In this document: positions 1 through 5,232 of the stretch, piece after piece
Layout of the letters: each line of letters begins with the position of its first letter
Numbering within the stretch: the stretch's first letter is position 1
Source of the DNA: Desulfobulbaceae bacterium
GTDB lineage: Bacteria > Desulfobacterota > Desulfobulbia > Desulfobulbales > Desulfobulbaceae
Reading direction: 5' to 3'
Length of the DNA stretch: 5,942 nt
Assembly: GCA_026986885.1 (NCBI GenBank)
Contig: JALSNT010000001.1
Span: 1-5,942, forward strand
Program-made: the position numbers and the translations under genes
Notes under the pieces: model-generated
What the model was told of the DNA's origin: nothing
The model's database searches: none
What the model saw: the letters and a program-made list of their open reading frames with translations, nothing else

Positions 1-557
1 ACAATGGCGCCGTTGGCGATCCTGCCTGCGGTGGGAAAATTTTTCTGTACTTTAGCGGCCTTGCCGCCAAAGGCAATGGAACCGACTGCCAGCGGTCCCT
101 GGGCCACGGCATAGGTCTTGCCGTCGGCGGCTTTCAGCGGCGTCATCAGCAGGGTGCCGCCGGAAAGGCTGGAGGCGTCACCCATGGTGGAGACCTGGAC
201 GTCGATGCGTGATCCGGGACGGGCAAAGGGGGGCAGGTTGGCGGTGATCATGACGGCGGCGACGTTATCGGTTTTCATCTGCCTGAAAACATCAGGGGTA
301 ATGGACATGCCGAGACGTTTGACCAGATTGATCAACGCCTGCCTGGTAAAGACGGATTTTTTGATGTCGTCGCCGGTACCGTTTAGTCCCATGACCAGTC
401 CGTACCCTAACAACTGGTTGTCACGAACGCCCTCAATGTCGGCAAGATCTTTGATCCTTGCCGCCTGCAGGGGGCTGCTCAGCATGAAGAACAGGACAAA
501 ATAACAGACAATTTCCGTGCAGCTCTCTAATGTTAATTTGCTTTTTGTCTCTTTCAT
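1..557 (-). CDS. flgI: Flagellar P-ring protein FlgI (partial, 3' end off the left edge)
   Basis: FlgI assembles in the periplasm into the P ring around the distal rod, at the peptidoglycan layer. The reading frame starts at the ATG at 557-555 and stays open to the left edge: 185 complete codons, about half of the usual 350-380 residues. The signal peptide has a hydrophobic core around residues 16-26 and a likely signal peptidase I cut after Ala32 (LQA|ARIKD). Its n-region has three Lys balanced by three Glu, unusual for a Sec signal. The mature start ARIKDLADIEGVRDNQLLGY, followed by GLVMGLNGTGDD, is the hallmark FlgI N-terminus, and later VQVSTMGDASSLSGGTLLMT is also family-typical. The start is supported by an AAGGGG ribosome binding site seven bases upstream. 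It follows flgH after 49 bp. Its C-terminal half and anything downstream (often flgJ) cannot be seen. The identification is secure. Confidence 0.97.
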   Translation of the reverse strand, partial: MKETKSKLTLESCTEIVCYFVLFFMLSSPLQAARIKDLADIEGVRDNQLLGYGLVMGLNGTGDDIKKSVFTRQALINLVKRLGMSITPDVFRQMKTDNVAAVMITANLPPFARPGSRIDVQVSTMGDASSLSGGTLLMTPLKAADGKTYAVAQGPLAVGSIAFGGKAAKVQKNFPTAGRIANGAI

Positions 558-570
558 AGGGTTTCCCCTT
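558..570 (-). promoter_or_regulatory. flgI ribosome binding site inside a small GNRA hairpin
   Basis: On the coding strand the bases before the flgI ATG read AAGGGGAAACCCT. AAGGGG (570-565) is a good Shine-Dalgarno sequence, seven bases from the start. AGGG (569-566) can pair with CCCT (561-558) across a GAAA loop, a stable GNRA tetraloop, placing the ribosome binding site in a 4-bp stem directly against the start codon. Separately, CCCTT at 606-602, immediately after the flgH stop, can pair with AAGGG (570-566), so two exclusive pairings are possible. The sequences are certain; any regulatory effect is inference and the stem is short. Confidence 0.5.
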
Positions 571-606
571 ACTTGCTTATCATCACCGGCAAACTAAATA
601 AAAGGG

Positions 607-1350
607 TTAAAACGGCCATACTCGGTCAATAATGCGGGTCATCCAGCCCGGCCGTTGTTTATCGGAGATAATTCCCTTACCGGTATAGGCAATCCGGGCA
701 TTGAGAATTTTGCTGGAGTCAACCTCATTGGCGGCACTGACGTCCCAGGGCCGGACAATACCCGTGAGATAAATGATCTGGTTTTCGTTATTGACCACCA
801 CTGATTTTCCGCCTCTGATTTTCATGTTGCCGTTGGGATACACCTGGATAACCTGGGCGGTGAGGGTGGCCAACAGGTTTTCCTTGCGGGTGGTTTTACC
901 CGATCCTTTAAAGTTGTTTTTGAATTGTGCTTTGATCAGGTTGGACGGGTCAAGATTGGGATTGTTCTCCTTGACCACCTTTTCAAAACCGAAAAAAGTA
1001 GGAATTGATGCTGAAATGCCCGTGTCCTTATCGGTTTCCGTGCTGGAAACTTTGGAAGCGCTGGCCTTTTCCAGAATGATGACCGTGACAATATCACCAA
1101 CATGGTGCGCCCGCAGGTCGGAAATCCAGTTACTCTCATCGCCGGTATACAGCGAGCCCGGAGAAAGAGGTTTGTTGTGTTGAATGACAGGTGGTTCAAG
1201 GGGCTCGGGTACCTTCATCACACCGATTTTTTTCTCGGCGCAGCCGTGAATGGCGATAGGGAGCAGGGCGGCGGCCAAAAGCCGGTAAATTTGTTGCCTT
1301 TTTTCTGTTGAGGAAAAAAATGTTGTCAAAAAAAGCGGTCTCAGGTTCAT
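607..1350 (-). CDS. flgH: Flagellar L-ring lipoprotein FlgH
   Basis: FlgH forms the L ring in the outer membrane, the outer half of the bushing through which the rod turns. The chosen start is the ATG at 1350 (247 aa): it lies one base after the flgA stop and has GGAG (1361-1358) at seven-base spacing. An in-frame ATG at 1383 would add 11 residues but has no Shine-Dalgarno sequence and overlaps flgA by 32 bp. The N-terminus has a basic stretch (EKRQQIYR), a hydrophobic segment and a lipobox-like IHGC with the lipidated Cys at residue 37; His at -2 is atypical and the leader is long. Family motifs follow in order: PGSLYTGDESNWISDLRAHH, then VGDIVTVIILEKAS, a central LLATLTAQVIQVYPNGNMKI, NENQIIYLTGIVRPWDVSA, NARIAYTGKG, and the ending RPGWMTRIIDRVWPF. 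Length is close to the usual 220-250. Translation is probably coupled to flgA. The identification is secure; only the start is open. Confidence 0.96.
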   Translation of the reverse strand: MNLRPLFLTTFFSSTEKRQQIYRLLAAALLPIAIHGCAEKKIGVMKVPEPLEPPVIQHNKPLSPGSLYTGDESNWISDLRAHHVGDIVTVIILEKASASKVSSTETDKDTGISASIPTFFGFEKVVKENNPNLDPSNLIKAQFKNNFKGSGKTTRKENLLATLTAQVIQVYPNGNMKIRGGKSVVVNNENQIIYLTGIVRPWDVSAANEVDSSKILNARIAYTGKGIISDKQRPGWMTRIIDRVWPF

Positions 1351-1361
1351 ATTAAAACTCC
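1351..1361 (-). promoter_or_regulatory. flgH ribosome binding site embedded in the end of flgA
   Basis: GGAG at 1361-1358 overlaps the last Val-Glu codons of flgA, with seven bases between it and the ATG at 1350; the flgA TAA (1354-1352) lies inside that spacer. This decides the flgH start in favour of 1350 over the in-frame ATG at 1383, which has no such signal, and implies that ribosomes finishing flgA can restart on flgH. Confidence 0.75.
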
Positions 1362-2305
1362 ACTGAAACAATACCGGGCGCATCGACTTTGCAATAAATC
1401 AGTTTGTTGGAACTGATGTTTTTTACCCGGATAAAATCTCCCGGGCGTCCATCCATGACGGCAATACCCTTGGTGGAAATTCTGAGCGCGCCCCGATCGG
1501 CGATAATTTTGACCGGTTCCCCCTTTTTAATGACCGGCGGGGGTGTCACATTTACGGTATCAAGGGGTCGTCCGGCGCGGATGGTTCTCTTTACCAGTAA
1601 ACCTGTTGCCTGCTTGACGGAGAAATAGGGAATATTAAGCCTGCTGATATCCATACGGACCATTTCTATCTGATCCGGGGTAATAATTGTTCCCCGGCGC
1701 AGATTAACGGCGGCGGTTGCCACGGAAGCCAGAACCTCTAATTTACCGCGAACCGTACAATTCTTTACGGTTTTGCCGTCAACGGCAAACAGGATGTTGA
1801 AACTTGTGCTGCCGATAATGGCAGGCCTGGACGGACGAACGGTATAGGTCAGTTTTCCCGTGGGCAGGATGAGATTCTCCGGTGTCCTGACAGAAGTAAA
1901 ACGAATGTCGGCATCCGGCAGTTTTTTAAGATTACGGCCGATATAGTCGGCAATAATGTTTTTCATCTGTTCTTTACTGATAACCTGCGCCTTTCTGGTT
2001 ACCGTCACGTTGTCCGCGCCCTGCCATTTTATATTCTTCGCATGTCCGGCCGGGCTTAACCGGTCGATAATTGAAATACTGCTCAAGGTGCGGCTCTTGC
2101 CGGGTTCCGGTGAAGAGGCCACTGTTTCTCCGGCCAGGATATCGGCTTCCCTTCCTGCCGGGCTGATGGCGGCAATATCACCAAGCCGGGTGACGGGCGA
2201 GGATACCTGTGCCTGCTCGTGCAGTACAACCGTGAGGGCAAATGTTTGCGAGGCAAACAGCAGCACCAGTACGATAAGGTGAGGGACAATAAGTGTTTTT
2301 TTCAT
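1352..2305 (-). CDS. flgA: Flagellar P-ring assembly chaperone FlgA (SAF domain)
   Basis: FlgA is a periplasmic chaperone that helps FlgI polymerise into the P ring. The 317-residue product starts with a clear signal peptide: two Lys, hydrophobic core at residues 5-20, likely cut after Ala23 (TFA|L). Residues 24-105 form an N-terminal region containing VTRLGDIAAIS, a pattern seen in the longer FlgA proteins. The C-terminal third is the SAF/beta-clip part: VATAAVNLRRGTIITPDQIE (195-214), ATGLLVKRTIRAGRPLD (233-249), then PPVIKKGEPVKIIADRGALR (256-275) and GRPGDFIRVKNISSNKLIYC (286-305). It is about 100 residues longer than enterobacterial FlgA (219 aa), the extra length being N-terminal. The ATG at 2305 comes three bases after the flgG stop and has no good Shine-Dalgarno sequence, suggesting coupling to flgG. 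Its position between flgG and flgH fits its role. The identification is strong. Confidence 0.94.
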   Translation of the reverse strand: MKKTLIVPHLIVLVLLFASQTFALTVVLHEQAQVSSPVTRLGDIAAISPAGREADILAGETVASSPEPGKSRTLSSISIIDRLSPAGHAKNIKWQGADNVTVTRKAQVISKEQMKNIIADYIGRNLKKLPDADIRFTSVRTPENLILPTGKLTYTVRPSRPAIIGSTSFNILFAVDGKTVKNCTVRGKLEVLASVATAAVNLRRGTIITPDQIEMVRMDISRLNIPYFSVKQATGLLVKRTIRAGRPLDTVNVTPPPVIKKGEPVKIIADRGALRISTKGIAVMDGRPGDFIRVKNISSNKLIYCKVDAPGIVSVEF

Positions 2306-2308
2306 GGA

Positions 2309-3094
2309 TTAAACCATATTGACCACGGTACTCATCATTTGGTCCGAGGTTGATACCGCCTTGGAGTTGATTTCAAAGGCCCGCTGGGCAGTGATCATCC
2401 TGGCAATTTCACCGACCAGGTTGACATTGGACTGCTCCAGATATCCCTGTTCCAGAATGCCGTAACCGTCGCTCCCCGGGGTGCCGATGGTAGCGGTTCC
2501 TGAAGATTCGGTTTCCCGGAACAGGTTGCGTCCAATGGAGAGCAGACCGGCGTTGTTGGTAAAGGTGGCCAGATCGATATTCCCCAGTTCCGTTGACTCG
2601 GTATCATCGCCTAAAATGGCACTGACGACCCCGGTATTGCTGATGGTGATCTGGCGGGCGTTTTCCGGGATGGTAACCGAGGGAATAATGGGGTTACCCT
2701 CCGGTGTGACCAGGCGGCCGGTGCCGTCACGATTGAGATTACCGGCCCTGGTGTAGGCGGTATTACCGTTGGGAAGTTCAACCTGAAAAAAGCCGGCACC
2801 TTCAATGGCCACGTCAAATTCATTGCCGGTTTCCACAATATCTCCTTCGGTGAATACCTTGGTGACGGCTGCCGGTCGTACGCCGAGACCAACCTGGATG
2901 CCCGACGGCGACTGGGTACCGTTATCCGATGTCGGCGCACCGGGTACTTTTACCTGTTGATAGATCAGATCCTGGAAAGAGGTGACGCTTTTTTTGAATC
3001 CGGTGGTGGAAACGTTTGCCAGGTTGTTGGCAATGACGTCCATGTTCAGATTCTGTCCCCGCATACCGGTGGTTGCCGTCCATAAAGATCTCAT
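2309..3094 (-). CDS. flgG: Flagellar distal rod protein FlgG
   Basis: FlgG builds the distal rod, the long part of the drive shaft that crosses the periplasm inside the P and L rings. The 261-residue length matches the family (260 in E. coli). It begins MRSLWTATTGMRGQ, and the rod/hook signature ANNLANVSTTGFKK is at residues 22-35. The FlgG-specific segment YQQVKVPGAPTSDNGTQSPS (45-64), followed by GIQVGLGVRPAAV, separates it from FlgF; this segment is linked to the straight rod form. FDVAIEGAGFFQVELPNG and YTRAGNL form the central domain, and the C-terminal coiled-coil motif LEQSNVNLVGEIARMITAQR (219-238) plus AFEINSKAV is canonical. There is no Sec signal, as expected for a protein exported by the flagellar type III apparatus. 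The start has GGGAG (3108-3104) nine bases upstream. It lies 53 bp after flgF and three bases before flgA. The identification is secure. Confidence 0.98.
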   Translation of the reverse strand: MRSLWTATTGMRGQNLNMDVIANNLANVSTTGFKKSVTSFQDLIYQQVKVPGAPTSDNGTQSPSGIQVGLGVRPAAVTKVFTEGDIVETGNEFDVAIEGAGFFQVELPNGNTAYTRAGNLNRDGTGRLVTPEGNPIIPSVTIPENARQITISNTGVVSAILGDDTESTELGNIDLATFTNNAGLLSIGRNLFRETESSGTATIGTPGSDGYGILEQGYLEQSNVNLVGEIARMITAQRAFEINSKAVSTSDQMMSTVVNMV

Positions 3095-3103
3095 TTTTTT
3101 GTT

Positions 3104-3124
3104 CTCCCGTAATATCAGCTGTTG
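3104..3124 (-). promoter_or_regulatory. flgG leader: strong ribosome binding site plus a motif shared with the flgF leader
   Basis: The 53-bp flgF-flgG gap carries GGGAG at 3108-3104, nine bases before the flgG ATG. Just upstream is CAACAGCTGAT (3124-3114), identical to a sequence in the leader of the paralogue flgF, and both copies are followed by TTACG. The ribosome binding site is well supported; a function for the shared motif is not established. Confidence 0.6.
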
Positions 3125-3147
3125 CCGTAACCCGGCCGTCCTGTCGC

Positions 3148-3885
3148 TTAAGCGATGGTACCGAGTTCATTTTGTCGTTCGCTTAAATTGGAATAATTTT
3201 TTTCAATTTTGAGGCAGGCGTCAAAGCGTCGCTGGGTATTGATCATCATGGCCATCTCCTCGACCATGTTGATGTTCGATTCTTCCAGATTTCCCTGGAT
3301 TACCCGGGCCTCTTCCGCAGGCTTCGAGGTGCCGCCCTTTTTCAAGGAAAACATGGTGTCGCCCTTTTTCTCCAGTTTATCCGGGTCGGAAACCGTAAAT
3401 ACCTGAATTTTCAGGCCGCTGGGTGTATTGTCCAGGGAAATATTGCCGGTTTCATCGATATTGATTTTTTTGCCTTGTCCATCGGCTAACTGGATCGGCT
3501 GACTGGAACCGTCCAGGACGTTGAAATTGTCTGCAGTTTTTAAAAATCCATTGTTGTCGATATAAAAACTGCCGTTCCTGGTAAAGAAGGTGTTGCCTTT
3601 GCCACGGACTTTAAAAAAACCCCTGCCGGAAATGGCCACATCCAGGTCGCGGCCGGTCTCGCGCAGCGGGCCCTGGGAAAAATCGACACCGATTTTACGA
3701 ATTCTGCTGTAGTTGATCCCCCGGGCAGCGGTAATCTGTTTGCTTCCTTTGAGTATAGACTCAAAACTGATGCGGTCCTTCTTGAAGCCGGTGGTGTCGA
3801 TATTGGCCATGTTGTTGGAAATATTGGCCATGGCCTGTTCCCTGGAGACCGCTCCGCTCAAGGCGCTGTATTTTCCTGATACCAT
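3148..3885 (-). CDS. flgF: Flagellar proximal rod protein FlgF
   Basis: FlgF is a minor subunit of the proximal rod, below FlgG, and is exported through the flagellar type III apparatus without a cleaved signal. The 245-residue length fits the family (251 in E. coli). The N-terminus MVSGKYSALSGAVSREQ followed by SNNMANIDTTGFKK (23-36) is typical of FlgF. The central domain has LDVAISGRGFFKVRGKG (81-97) and FFTRNGSFYIDNNGFL (100-115). The C-terminus has the rod coiled-coil motif NLEESNINMVEEMAMMINTQ (199-218), then RRFDACLKIE. It lacks the FlgG-specific segment, which separates it from its downstream paralogue. The start is fixed by family alignment, although no Shine-Dalgarno sequence precedes it; only CGCGACATC comes directly before the ATG. 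A 148-bp leader separates it from the upstream small gene, the largest gap in the window. The identification is strong. Confidence 0.95.
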   Translation of the reverse strand: MVSGKYSALSGAVSREQAMANISNNMANIDTTGFKKDRISFESILKGSKQITAARGINYSRIRKIGVDFSQGPLRETGRDLDVAISGRGFFKVRGKGNTFFTRNGSFYIDNNGFLKTADNFNVLDGSSQPIQLADGQGKKINIDETGNISLDNTPSGLKIQVFTVSDPDKLEKKGDTMFSLKKGGTSKPAEEARVIQGNLEESNINMVEEMAMMINTQRRFDACLKIEKNYSNLSERQNELGTIA

Positions 3886-4033
3886 GATGTCGCGTAACTG
3901 TTGTTGTGATCAGCTGTTGTTAAAGGAGAAAAAACCTTCTGTGTCCGTTTCGACATACTCTCTCTTTTTCTTTACATTTTTTCCTGCCGGCGTTGTCAGA
4001 AATCGCTCAATTCGGGTGTCTAAATATCGTCGA
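3886..4033 (-). promoter_or_regulatory. Leader of flgF with repeats and a weak sigma-28-like promoter
   Basis: This 148-bp stretch is the only sizeable non-coding gap. On the coding strand it has two direct copies of AACAACAG, at 3921-3914 and 3905-3898 (16-bp period), around a TGATCA palindrome. CAACAGCTGAT (3919-3909) is shared with the flgG leader. TAAAGAAA (3974-3967), 12 bases before GTCGAAAC (3954-3947), loosely resembles the enterobacterial sigma-28 form TAAAGTTT-N11-GCCGATAA. No Shine-Dalgarno sequence lies next to the flgF ATG. A 32-codon frame starts at 3956 with a purine-rich run before it, overlaps the flgF start and ends at 3858; it is probably not a gene. The repeats are seen directly; promoter function is speculative. 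Confidence 0.3.
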
Positions 4034-4447
4034 TTATTCATAACACCTGTTGCGGCGAGAGATGCAGACCAGTGTGGCAAGTTGACCGGCCTCTGCCTGG
4101 GATATGCTCAATATTTCGGAAATTTCAGTGGTGCTCATACCCCTGGCCGCCAGGTTGGCAAAAAAAGTGTATTTTTCAGGCACCGTTCCGGGTTTTCCGG
4201 ATTGCAGTTCCAGCCGTGGTTGTTGAAATTTCATGGTGACGGCCGCCTGCTCAAGCGAATCGGCAAAGATCGCCTCCTTTTCAGGGGGGGCGTGATCATT
4301 GAGCGCGGCCTCAACTTTTTCACATAAGGATATAATTGTCTGCAGTTGCTGTTTTTTTCTCCTGTGGCGTCTTTTTAAATATGCTCCAAGCACAGGCGCT
4401 CCCAGGGTGAAAAACAGAAATAATAAAATAACGGTATGTCGGGTCAT
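4034..4447 (-). CDS. Small membrane-anchored protein with C-terminal HTH-like motif, in the SwrB position after fliA
   Basis: I do not recognise this gene with certainty. From the ATG at 4447, one base after the fliA stop (TGA-C-ATG), it encodes 137 residues. One hydrophobic segment (about 5-23) is followed by a very basic stop-transfer stretch KRRHRRKK (25-32), so the rest should be cytoplasmic. A short helical region (33-50) and a Pro/Glu-rich linker lead to PEKYTFFANLAARGMSTTEI (90-109) and SEILSISQAEAGQLATL, a helix-turn-helix-like pattern (G-S-x2-EI-x3-L-I-x3-EA-x2-L). Single-membrane-segment proteins ending this way include DUF2802 proteins of chemotaxis/flagellar clusters and SwrB (DUF6115-like), which directly follows sigD in Bacillus and promotes flagellar export assembly. 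The equivalence is inference from position and shape. Starts at ATG 4459 or GTG 4468 would overlap fliA; none has a clear Shine-Dalgarno sequence. That it is a real gene is well supported by density, spacing and membrane topology. Confidence 0.8.
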   Translation of the reverse strand: MTRHTVILLFLFFTLGAPVLGAYLKRRHRRKKQQLQTIISLCEKVEAALNDHAPPEKEAIFADSLEQAAVTMKFQQPRLELQSGKPGTVPEKYTFFANLAARGMSTTEISEILSISQAEAGQLATLVCISRRNRCYE

Positions 4448-4448
4448 G

Positions 4449-5186
4449 TCACTGGTCATAGAGTTCACTGTTAATGAGTTTGACCCGCAGTTTTATCAGG
4501 GCCTGACTGTGCAGTTGGGAGACCCTGCCTTCGGTTACCCCTAATACCTCGGCAATTTCTTTCTGGGTCAACTCTTCATAATAGTAGAGAGCCACTACCA
4601 GCCGTTCTTTTTTTGACAGTTCTTCCAGGACATCCGCCATCAGGGCCGTCATCTCCCTGGATTCAATCATTTCCAGCGGTGTCGGGCCGCCGGTCTGTTC
4701 GAGACTGTCGAGGAAACTACGGCCCTCCTCCGAATGATCCAGGGTTTCGTTGAGGCTGACGCAGCCGAGATGGGAAACCTTGGTCAGGGTATCGTGGTAC
4801 TGGTCCAGGGACATATCCATGGCTTCCGCCATTTCCTCCTCATCGGGGGAACGACCGAGTTTCCGTTCCAGTTTGAGCATGGTCTGGCTCAATTGGCTGT
4901 GTTTTTCACGCAGCGATCTGGAAAACCAGTCAAGTTTGCGCATTTCGTCATAAATGGCTCCCCGGATCCGGTATTCGGCAAAGGTCCGGAATTTTACTCC
5001 TTTGGTCGGGTCGTATTTGTTGGCCGCATCAATGAGTCCTTCCATGGCGGCACTGGTCATGTCGTCCCTGCTCATAAAAGACGGCACCTGGGGCACCATA
5101 CGCTGGACAACAATGTCAACAAGCGACATATGTTCCCGTATCAGTTGTGAGCGATCATCAAGAGGCGGCACGGATGAATACACCAT
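4449..5186 (-). CDS. fliA: Flagellar sigma factor FliA (sigma-28)
   Basis: FliA directs RNA polymerase to late flagellar promoters (filament, motor and chemotaxis genes) and is normally held by the anti-sigma factor FlgM until the hook is complete. The 245-residue product has the full group 3 layout. Region 2 covers DDMTSAAMEGLIDAANKYDP (41-60) and FRTFAEYRIRGAIYDEMRKL (66-85), then DWFSRSLREK (86-95); Ser89 stands where many FliA proteins have Pro (DWxPRS). Region 3 includes LERKLGRSPDEEEMAEAMDM (106-125). Region 4 has LVVALYYYEELTQKEIAEVL (196-215) and GVTEGRVSQLHSQALIKLR, a clear helix-turn-helix. The ATG at 5186 is chosen because a TAA lies in frame three codons upstream and family alignment begins here. 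No Shine-Dalgarno sequence precedes it. It follows flhG by 46 bp and ends one base before the next gene. The identification is secure. Confidence 0.97.
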   Translation of the reverse strand: MVYSSVPPLDDRSQLIREHMSLVDIVVQRMVPQVPSFMSRDDMTSAAMEGLIDAANKYDPTKGVKFRTFAEYRIRGAIYDEMRKLDWFSRSLREKHSQLSQTMLKLERKLGRSPDEEEMAEAMDMSLDQYHDTLTKVSHLGCVSLNETLDHSEEGRSFLDSLEQTGGPTPLEMIESREMTALMADVLEELSKKERLVVALYYYEELTQKEIAEVLGVTEGRVSQLHSQALIKLRVKLINSELYDQ

Positions 5187-5232
5187 GGTTAATTATATGT
5201 TTCGTTTGCGGGCGGATAACTGCTTCATGGCA
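5187..5232 (-). promoter_or_regulatory. flhG-fliA gap with 11-codon minicistron and TATAAT
   Basis: Four bases after the flhG stop, an ATG at 5228 opens an 11-codon frame (MKQLSARKRNI) that ends with TAA at 5195-5193, six bases before the fliA ATG and in the same frame as fliA. AAGGGC just before it could serve as a weak ribosome binding site. A perfect TATAAT (5197-5192) overlaps that stop and lies five bases from the fliA ATG, so a transcript from it would begin at about the A of the ATG. There is no good -35 match at 17 bp (GTTATC). The sequences are seen directly; both roles are hypotheses. Confidence 0.3.

Noticed and set aside
118..504. A 128-codon open frame on the plus strand at the left end
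   Set aside because: It is the antisense shadow of flgI, whose minus-strand translation matches the FlgI family throughout.
607..1383. The longer 258-residue flgH starting at 1383
   Set aside because: It has no Shine-Dalgarno sequence and overlaps flgA by 32 bp; the ATG at 1350 has GGAG at ideal spacing one base after the flgA stop.
3921..3940. A possible terminator (AAGG/CCTT around an A-rich loop) upstream of flgF
   Set aside because: The stem is only 4 bp, rich in A/T in the loop, with no following U tract on the transcribed strand.
3858..3956. A 32-codon frame (starting MSKRTQKVFSPL) overlapping the flgF start
   Set aside because: It resembles no known protein, has only a purine-rich run at poor spacing, and ends out of frame inside flgF, so it cannot couple cleanly to the flgF start.
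3713..4327. A 204-codon open frame on the plus strand crossing flgF, its leader and the small membrane protein gene
   Set aside because: It runs antisense to two well-supported genes, has no family-like sequence or ribosome binding site, and its composition is what reverse-strand reading of these genes gives.
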